Origin: Parahoeflea alexandrii
Lineage (GTDB): Bacteria; Pseudomonadota; Alphaproteobacteria; Rhizobiales; Rhizobiaceae
NCBI RefSeq assembly: GCF_027214025.1
Contig: NZ_JAPWHB010000003.1
Span: forward strand, 1 to 64,000
DNA: 64,000 bases
Reading direction: 5' to 3'
How positions within the stretch are numbered: the first letter of the stretch is position 1; every line of letters starts with the position of its first letter. The translations under genes were made by a program, and so were the position numbers. Below, piece by piece: positions 1-8,791 of this stretch. The notes under the pieces are model-generated. The model saw only the letters and a list, made by a program, of their open reading frames with translations. It was not told the origin of the DNA and made no database searches.

Positions 1-250
1 TATGGCCACCCGCTGCGCGATATGGAAGCTGCGCGTGCGGCCATAACCTGTCGGCAGAACATGTTCCCGACGTGCTATGGCCCAGAGTTCATCGCCAAAG
101 CCTTGAGAAAATGGATTGCGCTTGTTGGCGCCAAAACGGCTTACATCATGCCGGGCAGCCCTTGGGAGAACGGGCCTACTTGAACTCCGGCAGTAGCGGT
201 CAGGCCGAGCATGTACTAACACTGAAACCGGATCACCCCTTGGGGGCAGG
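1..250 (+). pseudogene. IS3-family transposase remnant (OrfB C-terminal piece and IS end)
   Basis: Frame 1 is open from the window edge to a stop near 183 and encodes GPEFIAKALRKWIALVGAK followed by AYIMPGSPWENG. This is the region around the second acidic residue of an IS3-family DDE integrase core. The reading then breaks off. Bases 208-250 (ACTAACACTGAAACCGG, then GGGGGCAGG) closely resemble the element end at 9329-9352 read in reverse, so the two copies belong to related elements. The middle of the C-terminal domain is deleted and the usual DNG before PEF is degraded, so it cannot be active. Bases 250-507 hold no recognisable gene. Confidence 0.7.
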
Positions 251-507
251 CCATGGTGCCGAAATTTTAGGTAGGTGCGCCTAATGGCCAAGGTGACGTT
301 TGAGCCTGGCTACTCACCCAGAATGCCCAAGCTCCCGGCTCAGCTGAGCGAGAGAAGTTTGCGATCGCTGTATTGCAACTCTGACGGCGTGCGTGGTCAG
401 AGGCACCCCCGTGAGGAACTTGTCCCATAATGCCTCTTCCATTCTTTCGAAAGGAAAGCACCATCAAACCATGAGATCAAACACCTAATTTTGCACCGCC
501 GCTCTCA

Positions 508-1563
508 TTAGCGGGCGGCAGGCCTCGCCATTTCCCGTTCCAGCGCCTTGCGGTCCTTTGTCAGGCGCTCCAGCCAGAGACGGGACTGTGGATCGGGGTA
601 AACATCTTCATGGCCATTTTGAAGTGCAGCAACCAGAGCTGAGGCAAAGCTGCTCCAGGACAGCGTGCCGCCGGCAATGGAGTGATGTGGCTTGATGCCG
701 AGTTTCGCCGGATAGGCAGCAACCAGGCTTGCGCCCTGTTCCTGCAGTCTTGCACGCAAGGAAGTCGCCAGAGCATGAGCCGCAGCCATCTGCGCTGAAT
801 GCAGCGGTTCCTCCGGGTAGGCGGAAAGCGCCGCGAAAGAGAGCGCTGAAATCCAGGTGCCTTTGCGGGCTGCCAGAGCAGGGGCAAGGCGGTCGACCAG
901 TGCCAGATGCGCTTCGATGTGCCGGCCAAGAGAAGTGCTGTCTCCGGTCTCTGCATACCAGCCGGTATCAATCACCAGATCCATCTCGCTGTCCTTAAGG
1001 TCCGGCGAGGCGCTATCCCAGACATTTGTTGCGCCGGCCTCCAGCAGGACAGCCTTGCAGGCCTGCCCGAGCGGGATGTCACTGTCTGTCAGGTAACAGT
1101 TCAGTCCGGCAAGCGGACTCGGTGCTGATGTCATGCCGTAAACCTTTTTCTTGTCGTTGGCGGGTGGATCCGCCTGCACCACGACGCTGCCGCCGGGCGC
1201 AAGAACGTAAGACAGATGGACATTATCGCCCACGCGGCAGTGGTCGTTGAGAAATGTCACGAGCACCACGCCCGAAACATGCCTGACCAGCCCGGTGTGG
1301 CGAGCCGAGGCGTTGGTGAAAGCCGGTTCAAGACTGTGATAGACCGTGGCTTCGGCCAGCACCTCTCCCTGACGAGGCTGGTCACGCCAGACCAGAGCGC
1401 AAGACAGGCACGCCCGGCAGAACTCCTGAGGCGGATATTGCACGCTTGAGCAATCCTCGCATGTCTGAAGCGCGAAGCGTCCGGTGGCAGCGGGGCCGGT
1501 CATGCCAAGGGCAACGCGGCTCCTCCGGACGGGCGGCAGGGTGGGAATGTTTTTTTTCATCAT
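508..1563 (-). CDS. DUF35 zinc-ribbon/OB-fold protein fused to a degenerate SDR-like domain
   Basis: 351 aa. Residues 30-60 carry a rubredoxin-like zinc ribbon (Cys35, Cys38, Cys49, Cys52), followed by an OB-fold to about residue 150. Such DUF35 proteins bind acyl-CoA and partner thiolase-fold enzymes. From about residue 155 the chain changes to an alpha/beta domain that reads like a short-chain dehydrogenase (LVIDTGWY, WISALSFAALSAYP) but lacks a clear TGxxxGxG motif and the YxxxK pair, so it is probably non-catalytic. It is the last gene of a three-gene operon. Its start overlaps the thiolase stop in an ATGA at 1560-1563, implying translational coupling. The fold of the second half is inferred by eye. 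Confidence 0.75.
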   Translation of the reverse strand: MMKKNIPTLPPVRRSRVALGMTGPAATGRFALQTCEDCSSVQYPPQEFCRACLSCALVWRDQPRQGEVLAEATVYHSLEPAFTNASARHTGLVRHVSGVVLVTFLNDHCRVGDNVHLSYVLAPGGSVVVQADPPANDKKKVYGMTSAPSPLAGLNCYLTDSDIPLGQACKAVLLEAGATNVWDSASPDLKDSEMDLVIDTGWYAETGDSTSLGRHIEAHLALVDRLAPALAARKGTWISALSFAALSAYPEEPLHSAQMAAAHALATSLRARLQEQGASLVAAYPAKLGIKPHHSIAGGTLSWSSFASALVAALQNGHEDVYPDPQSRLWLERLTKDRKALEREMARPAAR

Positions 1564-2723
1564 GCCGCCGCCAGAATTGCAGCGCCGCAGCTCAATCCGC
1601 GGTCGTAGACGATCATGCCGAAGCCTGAAACCAGACCGACGGCGGCACCGGTGACCTGATGGCCGTCGGCAGTGCCAGTCAGCTGGCGCAGGGTTTCGGT
1701 GACACCAAGGAAGCCGCCGGCAAAGCCTGCCTGTCCTGCTGACAATTGCCCGCCTCCTGTGTTGACCGGAAAATCTCCACCGAAGCTCAAATCGTGCGAC
1801 GCGACAAATTCGGCGGCAGCCCCTTTTTTGCAGAAACCAAAATCTTCGAGCTGCAGGAAGCTGATCACCGGATAGTCGTCATAGGTCTGAAAGCAGTCGA
1901 TGCCGGTTCTTTCAATGCCGGCTGCTTGAAACAGGCGATCGGCATCAAGGGCCCATCCGGACCTGTCCTGCACCGGATCATCTGGAAAGCTGTTATGGCG
2001 CTCGGAAGAGGCAAGCAGGGTGCAATGCGCCAATTCCAGCCGCTCCGCCTCCTGCCGGCGCATCACCAGAAACGCCTCGGCGCCAGCGCAGGGCATGACG
2101 CAGTCAAACAGGCGCAGAGGTCCGGCAATCGGGCGCGCCGTCAGATAGGCATCCATCGTCAACACCTTGCGGATCATGGCCCGAGGATTGTTGAGACCGT
2201 TGTGTCGCTGGGCGATGCACAAGCGGCCGAAATCCTCCGCACGGGCACCGTAACGGTGCATGTAGTGATCGGTGAGGAAGGCAAAGCTCTGGTTGGGACC
2301 GCCTGCGCCATAAGGATAGACCGCGTCCTGGGAGGCTTGCGAAAACCGGGCAGTGTTCTCGCGAAAACCTGTTGGCGTGTTCGTGTCGGCTCCGATGCAG
2401 GCGACGATCGTGGCGTCGCCGCCTTGCACCGCTGCGGCCGCTCGCCTGATCGCGGCAATCGCACTGGCACCGCCCAGCGGTATTGTGTCGAGCCAGCCCA
2501 GTTCCAGGCCAAGGGCATTGGCCAGGCCGATGCCGCTGTCGGGCGCCATGGTGAAGCTGGAGATGCACATGCCGTCAATCCGGTCCCTGGCTATACCGGC
2601 CCCGTCGAGCAACCCGCGCAACGCCCGGGCAAAAAAGGCCGCGGCGCTGTCGTTGGAAAACCGTTCATACGGCACGGACACCGGAACGGTCAGAACAATG
2701 TCGTCATAGCTGCGTGCGCTCAT
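1560..2723 (-). CDS. Thiolase-fold (SCP-x/Ltp2-like) protein without thiolase catalytic residues
   Basis: 387 aa from MSARSYDD. An open frame extends to 2771, but the ATG at 2723 overlaps the ligase stop in ATGA, so it is preferred. The fold resembles SCP-x-type thiolases: a GGASAIAAI segment near residue 84, then PVNTGGG and SAGQAG near the C-terminus. The nucleophilic Cys of true thiolases is absent (GGAS where an N-C-A motif would be), and the C-terminal G-H-P is G-Q-A. Thiolase-fold proteins paired with DUF35 partners include steroid-side-chain aldolases (Ltp2-ChsH2) and BbsAB. A retro-aldol or other acyl-CoA C-C lyase role is more likely than thiolysis. Substrate unknown. Confidence 0.8.
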   Translation of the reverse strand: MSARSYDDIVLTVPVSVPYERFSNDSAAAFFARALRGLLDGAGIARDRIDGMCISSFTMAPDSGIGLANALGLELGWLDTIPLGGASAIAAIRRAAAAVQGGDATIVACIGADTNTPTGFRENTARFSQASQDAVYPYGAGGPNQSFAFLTDHYMHRYGARAEDFGRLCIAQRHNGLNNPRAMIRKVLTMDAYLTARPIAGPLRLFDCVMPCAGAEAFLVMRRQEAERLELAHCTLLASSERHNSFPDDPVQDRSGWALDADRLFQAAGIERTGIDCFQTYDDYPVISFLQLEDFGFCKKGAAAEFVASHDLSFGGDFPVNTGGGQLSAGQAGFAGGFLGVTETLRQLTGTADGHQVTGAAVGLVSGFGMIVYDRGLSCGAAILAAA

Positions 2724-4390
2724 GCCAGCGCCTGCCGCAAGGCCTGTTTGCGGGTGCGCAGATCGAAACACGCTGCAGCACTGAACGGGTCGTCCGCCAG
2801 CGGCTTCAACAAGGCTTTCTGGACTTTCTGCGTGGATGTGGTGGGCAGAGCGTCAACAAGGACAATGTAGCCGGGCACCTTGAAATAGGCCAAGTGTGCC
2901 GCGCAATGGGTGAATACAAGTTCCGCCAGTTGCTCTGCCGGCTTTTGGCTGTCCGTCGGCACAACCACTGCCAGCACTTCCTGTTCTCGCAGCGGGTCAT
3001 CGGTTGCCAACACGGCAATTGCCGACACTTCAGCCAGCGAGGCGATGGCCGCCTCGACTTCGGCGGCAGCGATGTTCTCGCCAGAGCGGCGAATGATGTT
3101 TTTCTTGCGCTCGACGAAGAATAGCGCGCCACTTTCATCCTGGCGCATCACGTCGCCGGTATGCAGCCACCCACCGCTCCAAGCCGCCTCAGTCGCTGCC
3201 TCGTCCTTCAGGTAGCCGCTGAAAAAACCCAGCCGCGGATCGGGGCCGGGGGCACGCAACAAGAGCTCGCCGGCCTCTCCGTTTGCAACCACCGCACCAT
3301 CATCGCCGATCAGTCTGACCTCAACCGCCGGACCAGGCCGGGACGGCCGGCCAATGCAGCGCTGCCCGACGTGCCGCGGTTCGGTTGTATCGCACATGGT
3401 TCCCGCGCCGCCGGTTTCAGTCATCGCCCAACCCTCCAGAAGCGGAACGCCGAACCGTTTTTCAAACCTGGCATGATGATCAGGATGCACGCCCCCTCCC
3501 AGCCCGAAGCGCATCTGATGGCTGCGCTCGAACTCGGTTTCAGGCAATTCATGCAGGATTGCCGGCATCACGCCGAGATAGTGGAAGCAGGTGGCTTGCG
3601 TCTGCACCGCATCCTGCCACCAACTCCGCGGGTGGAAACGGTCAATGATGATCTGCGCGCCGCCGCATGACAGCATGCCCATGAAGGAATGGCCCATCGC
3701 GTTGACATGGAAGGTGGGCAGCGGCGTCAGCAATCGTTCCCGTCCCGGCCGTAAGGCGACCAGCCCTTGCTGACGGCTGTACCAATCGGCCCAGTTGAGG
3801 AAATACCGGTTGGACAGAATGCACCCCTTTGGCCGTCCGGTAGTACCGGAGGTGTAAATCAGCGCGCATTCCGACTGCGTGTCAGGCACACCCGGCTGCT
3901 TGGGTTTCGCTCGCGGCGGAATTGCATTGCGCGGACCGCAGCAGGAGATGTTCAGTTCTGCCGCTATCGGATCCGTGCGGTCTGCGTATTCAGGCAAGCG
4001 TACCAGAAGGCAGGCCTCGCTGTGCGACAACAGGTAGCCCAGTTCATCGGCACTGGCCTGCGGATTGACAGGCACGACACTTATCGCAATCGCATTCAGC
4101 GCCAGCCAGTGCAGAAAATGCGCGGGGCGGTTTTCCAGCAGCAGCGCTATGCGGTCTCCGGCTCCGTATCCGGCCGAGACATACTGCTCCGACAGGCTGC
4201 TGACAGCGGCCTGCATCGCGGCGTAGCTGAGGCAGGCTGGCTCTGCGGGCCATAGCGCCTGCACCGATTTTGGAAGCACCAGCATGTCATGATCGGCAAA
4301 TCGCTCCGCCTGTTGTCTCAGCAGCCCGGCAACACTCCGGCACGCCATGTACCGGTCGTCAATCGGCGGGGTGACTTGTTCTTCATCCAT
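2720..4390 (-). CDS. AMP-forming acyl-CoA synthetase (ligase)
   Basis: 556 aa from MDEEQVTPP; an alternative ATG at 4435 would overlap the divergent MarR gene and add 15 residues. ANL-superfamily motifs are present in order: the P-loop YTSGTTGRPKG, the adenine motif GWAMTETGG, the hinge region WLHTGDV, and RKKNIIRRSGENI before the C-terminal lid. The catalytic lysine appears to be in TQKVQK near the end. It activates a carboxylic acid to its CoA ester with ATP and heads the operon with the thiolase-fold and DUF35 genes. It is divergent from a MarR-type regulator and near a TRAP carboxylate importer, so it probably activates the imported acid. Substrate cannot be read from sequence. Confidence 0.9.
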   Translation of the reverse strand: MDEEQVTPPIDDRYMACRSVAGLLRQQAERFADHDMLVLPKSVQALWPAEPACLSYAAMQAAVSSLSEQYVSAGYGAGDRIALLLENRPAHFLHWLALNAIAISVVPVNPQASADELGYLLSHSEACLLVRLPEYADRTDPIAAELNISCCGPRNAIPPRAKPKQPGVPDTQSECALIYTSGTTGRPKGCILSNRYFLNWADWYSRQQGLVALRPGRERLLTPLPTFHVNAMGHSFMGMLSCGGAQIIIDRFHPRSWWQDAVQTQATCFHYLGVMPAILHELPETEFERSHQMRFGLGGGVHPDHHARFEKRFGVPLLEGWAMTETGGAGTMCDTTEPRHVGQRCIGRPSRPGPAVEVRLIGDDGAVVANGEAGELLLRAPGPDPRLGFFSGYLKDEAATEAAWSGGWLHTGDVMRQDESGALFFVERKKNIIRRSGENIAAAEVEAAIASLAEVSAIAVLATDDPLREQEVLAVVVPTDSQKPAEQLAELVFTHCAAHLAYFKVPGYIVLVDALPTTSTQKVQKALLKPLADDPFSAAACFDLRTRKQALRQALA

Positions 4391-4433
4391 ATTCTGGTAT
4401 CGCCATGTTGTTTTTTGAATGGAGGGCCCGATC

Positions 4434-4931
4434 ATGTCGACACAGACACCGAAACGCTCGGACGAAGAAATCCTCGCCGGATTTGAATATGCTCTGTGGC
4501 ATCTCGGCGCTGCGTTCTCGCGCTGGCGGCGTGATTGTTTTGCGGCAGTCAGTGACCTCGGCCTCAGCGGCTCGGAAACCTCGATCCTTCATGCGGTGGA
4601 AATGAATGACACCGCAAAGGGCCTGATGGACATCAGCCGCCTTCTGCACCGGGACGATCTGCCCAATCTTCAATACGGGCTGAAAAAACTTCTGCAGATC
4701 AAACTGATCGAAAAGCGCGGCACATCGCGCAAGACAACCAACTACGTGATCTCCGACTCCGGCAAGGCGGTTGTCTTGGCCTACAAAAAAAGGCGCCAGG
4801 AAACGCTGCTGCGGCTTTTCAAGCAGTTGCCGCAGGATGCGTTCGACCTGGAAAACATGGTGGCGCTGATGCATGTGATGACCGGGATCTATGACCAGTC
4901 CGGTGACCTGCTGCTGCACCATCAGGACTGA
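4434..4931 (+). CDS. MarR-type winged-helix transcriptional regulator
   Basis: 165 aa. Start chosen at ATG 4434 because GGAGG lies 8 nt upstream at 4421-4425. The central region (SGSETSILHAVE, then LLHRDDLPNLQYGLKKL) is a MarR-like winged helix whose recognition helix carries the DLPNLQY signature. A clear paralogue at 49367-49921 has DVPNIQY at the same place. It lies between the ligase operon and the SDR/TRAP genes, so it most likely controls both through the AT-rich regions on either side. The inducer may be the acid or its CoA ester; this is inference from other MarR catabolic regulators. Confidence 0.85.
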   Translation: MSTQTPKRSDEEILAGFEYALWHLGAAFSRWRRDCFAAVSDLGLSGSETSILHAVEMNDTAKGLMDISRLLHRDDLPNLQYGLKKLLQIKLIEKRGTSRKTTNYVISDSGKAVVLAYKKRRQETLLRLFKQLPQDAFDLENMVALMHVMTGIYDQSGDLLLHHQD

Positions 4932-4981
4932 ACGGCGCCCGGGGGCGCCTGCTGCACTTGCCGCATGAGAACGATTGTCCG

Positions 4982-5692
4982 TCATTGCATGCGATAGCCC
5001 CCGTTGACATCCAGGGTGGTTCCTGTGACCCAGCGCGCTCCGGGGCTGACCAGATATCGCACGGCCGCGGCTATATCATCGGTGGTCCCTATCTTGCCAA
5101 GGGGGATCCTGGACGATAGCGCCGCGACGCTTTCCGGGGTTGTGGCTGCCTCCAGCATCTGGGTTCTGACCGGCCCGGCGGCCACGCAGTTCACCGTCAC
5201 GCCATGGCTGGCTGCTTCGCGGGCGGCTATCTTGGTCAGGCCCAGCAGGGCCGCCTTCGACGCCACATAGGAAGCACTGCCACGGTATCCGCCCAGTTGT
5301 GCCGCGGCAGACGACATAAGCACAGCTGTGGCACCCGGGACAGGCGCCTGCTCGCGGCGGCGCAGGAACTCGCGCAGGCACAGGAACGTGCCACGGCTGT
5401 TGACTGCAAAGACGCTGTCCCATTCCTCCACCGTCATGTTTGAAATCCGCGCGGGTTCCGTGCCCGAAGGCATGATGCCGGCACAGGTGACGAGAACCGA
5501 AATCGGGCCGTTGAGGGCTTCGGCCTGATCGAAGGCGGTTGTTACCTGACCCTCGTCGGTCACATCCATGGCGTGAATACCCTCACCAGCCTGCATGTCA
5601 CATCCAAAGATCGTCATGCCGTCTGCTGCCAGTGCCGTGGCTATGGCGCTGCCAAACCCGCCTGCCGCGCCGGTGACGAAGACTGATCGCAT
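4982..5692 (-). CDS. Short-chain dehydrogenase/reductase (SDR)
   Basis: 236 aa, standard classical SDR length. The cofactor motif TGAAGGFG is at residues 7-14, the active-site Ser in LMSSAAAQ, YVASK provides the Tyr-Lys pair, and DVNGGYRMQ is a typical C-terminus. An acidic residue in CDMQ after the second strand suggests NAD(H) preference. GGAGG sits at 5701-5705, upstream of the ATG. It is transcribed divergently from the TRAP operon and probably oxidises a hydroxy group of the imported or CoA-activated compound. Substrate unknown. Confidence 0.88.
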   Translation of the reverse strand: MRSVFVTGAAGGFGSAIATALAADGMTIFGCDMQAGEGIHAMDVTDEGQVTTAFDQAEALNGPISVLVTCAGIMPSGTEPARISNMTVEEWDSVFAVNSRGTFLCLREFLRRREQAPVPGATAVLMSSAAAQLGGYRGSASYVASKAALLGLTKIAAREAASHGVTVNCVAAGPVRTQMLEAATTPESVAALSSRIPLGKIGTTDDIAAAVRYLVSPGARWVTGTTLDVNGGYRMQ

Positions 5693-5728
5693 GTGACGTT
5701 CCTCCGGAATTCGTGGTTATGTTAGTCG

Positions 5729-5773
5729 CATTTTTTGCTAAAAAACAGTCTTTTTAAAATACATTTTTTGTTA
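5729..5773. promoter_or_regulatory. Direct-repeat operator candidate between SDR and TRAP genes
   Basis: CATTTTTTGCTA at 5729-5740 recurs as CATTTTTTGTTA at 5762-5773, 11 of 12 bases identical and 33 bp apart, i.e. about three helical turns. The region is strikingly AT-rich and lies in the divergent promoter space between the SDR and the TRAP operon. A TTTTTTG run also occurs at 4411-4417, just upstream of the nearby MarR gene. A binding site for that regulator is inferred. Confidence 0.4.
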
Positions 5774-5854
5774 TAGCGTTTGGATGGAGCGTGGAACATC
5801 CTGCTTTCTGTTTGTTGTGGGCGGGGTCAATTACAAGTGGAAGGAACAGAGACA

Positions 5855-6898
5855 ATGAGATCATCAGCATTTTTGCGGAGCCTGGCACTCGGCGCCGCGG
5901 CAGCCCTCGGCGCAACATTTGCCGGAACTGCGCATGCAGACACCGCCAACCTCACCGTACAGAGCGCCTGGCCGCTTACCCTGCCGGCAAGCGGGCGGGA
6001 CGCACAACATTTCAGTGACGCTATCAACGAGGCATCCGACGGCCAAATCAAGGTTCGCCTGATGAACGCCGGTGCGCTGGTGCCGTCGCTCGAAATCTTC
6101 GATGCCGTGCGCAATGGCACACTCGACGCCGGTTACACGTCACCGCTCTATGTCGCCGGCAAGTTCCCGGCCGTCCAGCTTTTTGGCGGCGTGCCTTTCG
6201 GTCCGGACGCGATGGGATATATCGGCTGGATCTACAATGGCGGCGGCCTTGATATCTGGCGCGAAATCTATGCGGAGCAGGGCGTTGTCACCGTTCCTTG
6301 CGGCTTGATGGCCCAGGAGGCCGGCGGCTGGTACAAGACAGAAATCAACAGTGTTGAAGACCTCAAGGGTCTCAAACTGCGTTTCGCCGGTCTGGCCGGA
6401 GAAGTGATGAAGAAGATGGGCGCATCCGTCGTGCTGCTGTCGGGTGGAGACATTTTCCCCAACCTCGAGCGCGGCGTCATCGACGGCACCGAATTTTCCA
6501 TGCCTGCCATCGACAAGCAGATCGGTTTCGACCAGATCGTCAAGAACTACTATCTGCCAGGCTGGCACCAGCCGGCCGCGATCAACGAGTTGATCATCAA
6601 CAAGGCCAAGTGGGATTCGATGTCAGAAGGCCAGCAGGGCTTGATTGAACTGACCTGCCGCGAGACGATGCTCTGGGGTCTGACTTCCACATATGTGGAA
6701 AATGCCCAGGCCATCGATGCATTCAAGGCCAATGGCGTTGAGATCCGCCAGTTCCCCGAAGAGGTGCTGGCAGGCTTTCAGACCGCAACGAATGAAGTGA
6801 TGCAGGAACAGTCGGCAAAGGACGAAAGCTTTGCCCGCGCCTGGAATTCGCTTCAGGCATACCGCGACAGCGCGGCAAGCTGGGCGGCTGTCCAGTAA
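5855..6898 (+). CDS. TRAP transporter substrate-binding protein (DctP family)
   Basis: 347 aa from MRSSAFLRS. The frame opens at 5780, but this ATG follows an AAGGA and begins a clean Sec signal peptide ending AHA-DT near residue 28. The mature protein is a DctP-type periplasmic receptor: LKGLKLRFAG around residue 175 is the usual region with the carboxylate-binding arginine, and GGDIFPNLERGVIDGTEF follows. It captures a carboxylate in the periplasm and hands it to the membrane pair encoded directly downstream. Substrate probably an organic acid used by the neighbouring ligase. Confidence 0.92.
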   Translation: MRSSAFLRSLALGAAAALGATFAGTAHADTANLTVQSAWPLTLPASGRDAQHFSDAINEASDGQIKVRLMNAGALVPSLEIFDAVRNGTLDAGYTSPLYVAGKFPAVQLFGGVPFGPDAMGYIGWIYNGGGLDIWREIYAEQGVVTVPCGLMAQEAGGWYKTEINSVEDLKGLKLRFAGLAGEVMKKMGASVVLLSGGDIFPNLERGVIDGTEFSMPAIDKQIGFDQIVKNYYLPGWHQPAAINELIINKAKWDSMSEGQQGLIELTCRETMLWGLTSTYVENAQAIDAFKANGVEIRQFPEEVLAGFQTATNEVMQEQSAKDESFARAWNSLQAYRDSAASWAAVQ

Positions 6899-6920
6899 CC
6901 AACGACGAAAGGGGCAGGCA

Positions 6921-7448
6921 ATGAACGGATTTCTCGATTGGCTGCCCCGCTCCATTGAACGCGTCACCGAAACCGCGGGCATCATCGGGGCGCTGTTCCT
7001 GCCGCTGCTGATCCTTGTGGTGGTCGGAAACGTGGTGCTGCGCTACGGCTTTGGCCTGGGGCTCGTGGAACTGGAAGAACTGCAATGGCATCTCAATGCC
7101 GTGACGATCATGCTCTGCCTTGGCTACGCATACCGGCATGACGCGCATGTGCGCGTCGATGTGTTGCGGGACGGGTGGAGCGCCAGCCGCAAGGCCTGGG
7201 TCGAGGTCATCGGAATCCTGCTTTTATTGCTGCCGTTCACCATCGGTATCCTTTGGTTCAGTTGGAACAGCTTTGCCTATTCCTGGAAGATCGGGGAAGG
7301 GTCGCCGATGCCGAGCGGTTTGCCTGCCCGCTATCTGGTCAGACTGTTGCTGTTTGCAGGCTTTGCGCTGCTTGCAGCCCAGGCGCTCGCTTCGTTGTGC
7401 CGGGCCATCCAGGTCATCAAGTCTGAAACGGCGGGGGACCGGACGTGA
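6921..7448 (+). CDS. TRAP transporter small permease (DctQ family)
   Basis: 175 aa from MNGFLDWLP, preceded by AAAGGGGCAGG. Four hydrophobic helices are visible (about residues 17-40, 52-72, 92-115, 130-152), the standard DctQ topology, with LEELQWHLN and a basic HVRVDV loop typical of the family. It forms the membrane complex with the large subunit. Its stop overlaps the next start in GTGA. Confidence 0.92.
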   Translation: MNGFLDWLPRSIERVTETAGIIGALFLPLLILVVVGNVVLRYGFGLGLVELEELQWHLNAVTIMLCLGYAYRHDAHVRVDVLRDGWSASRKAWVEVIGILLLLLPFTIGILWFSWNSFAYSWKIGEGSPMPSGLPARYLVRLLLFAGFALLAAQALASLCRAIQVIKSETAGDRT

Positions 7449-8791
7449 CAACAGATGCTCTGCTGGTTCTGGCGATGTTCGCCACCTTCGCCCTTGGCCT
7501 TTTCGCCGGTTTTCCTGTGGCCTTTGTGCTTGGCGGCGTAGGGGTGCTTTTTGCCCTGCTGGGCGAAGTGCTGCCCCTTCTCGGCATTGACGTCTTTGCC
7601 GGGGTCAATTTCATCGGCTTTGCCAATGACCGGATCTTCAGCACGTTGACCAACTATTCGCTGATCCCGATGGCGCTTTTCGTGTTCATGGGATTCATGC
7701 TGGACCGTTCAGGCGTCGCCGAGCGCCTGCTCAATGCCATGGCGCGCAGCCTTGGCCGGACACCCGGCAGCCTTGGCATCTCCGTCGTTGTGATCGGCGT
7801 CATCCTGGCCGCCTCAACCGGGATCATCGGCGCATCGGTGGTGCTGCTGGCGACCGTTGCACTGCCGGCGCTGCGAAAGGCGGGCTACGACATGCCCCTC
7901 GGCCTTGGCACCGTGGCCGCCTCCGGATGCCTGGGGATCCTGATCCCGCCCTCGATCATGCTGATCGTCATGGGCGACCAGTTGCGGCTTTCCGTGGGCG
8001 ATCTGTTCATGGCCGCGGTGTTCCCCGGCATCCTGCTGGCAACACTTTATGTCGCCTACCTGGTTGTCATCTCGCTGCTGCAGCCGCACAAGGCGCCGCC
8101 TTCCCCTGACGCCGGAAAGTTTGATCTTGCCGCCTTGAGGGACATCGTGGCCGCGCTGTTCCCGCCGATGGTTCTCATGGTGTTGGTGCTAGGCTCGATA
8201 TTCTTTGGCATCGCATCGCCCACCGAAGCGTCGGGCCTCGGGGCGCTGGGGGCAACACTTATCTGCCTGGCAAACCGGACTTTGACACCAGGCGTGCTCT
8301 ATGAAGCCTGCACCGCGACCGCAAAGACCGTGGCCTTTCTGTTTGCGATCATCTTCGGCGCCACCTGTTTTTCGGTGGTGTTGCGCGGCTATGGCGGCGA
8401 TGCTCTCGTAGAAGAACTGCTCACCGGCTTGGGCTGGTCCCGCCTGTCGATCCTGTTGCTGGTCTTGGCGACGGTTTTCGCGCTCGGCTTCGTGCTCGAC
8501 TGGATGGAGATCATCCTGATTGTCGCGCCCTTGACCGTGCCGGTCATCGTTTCGCTGGGATATGATCCGGTCTGGGTGGCGATCCTGCTGGCAATCTGCC
8601 TGCAGACCTCGTTCCTGACGCCCCCGGTGGGTATGGCGCTGTTCTATGTGAAAAGCGTTGCGCCGGCCGATGTGACAACCCGTCAGATCTACCGCGGCAT
8701 CGTCCCTTTCGTGCTTCTGCAGCTGACCGGGCTGCTGGCAGTCGGCCTGTTTCCCCAGATCGCCCTCTGGCTGCCAAGAATCGCCTATTAG
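7445..8791 (+). CDS. TRAP transporter large permease (DctM family)
   Basis: 448 aa, GTG start overlapping the DctQ stop (GTGA at 7445-7448). Highly hydrophobic throughout, with family hallmarks: an ASTGIIGASVVLL stretch, CLGILIPPSIMLIV, SPTEASGLGALG and TSFLTPPVGMALFY. It is the sodium-coupled ion channel subunit that moves the substrate released by the DctP receptor. End of the three-gene TRAP operon; no hairpin terminator is obvious before the insertion-sequence debris downstream. Confidence 0.93.
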   Translation: MTTDALLVLAMFATFALGLFAGFPVAFVLGGVGVLFALLGEVLPLLGIDVFAGVNFIGFANDRIFSTLTNYSLIPMALFVFMGFMLDRSGVAERLLNAMARSLGRTPGSLGISVVVIGVILAASTGIIGASVVLLATVALPALRKAGYDMPLGLGTVAASGCLGILIPPSIMLIVMGDQLRLSVGDLFMAAVFPGILLATLYVAYLVVISLLQPHKAPPSPDAGKFDLAALRDIVAALFPPMVLMVLVLGSIFFGIASPTEASGLGALGATLICLANRTLTPGVLYEACTATAKTVAFLFAIIFGATCFSVVLRGYGGDALVEELLTGLGWSRLSILLLVLATVFALGFVLDWMEIILIVAPLTVPVIVSLGYDPVWVAILLAICLQTSFLTPPVGMALFYVKSVAPADVTTRQIYRGIVPFVLLQLTGLLAVGLFPQIALWLPRIAY

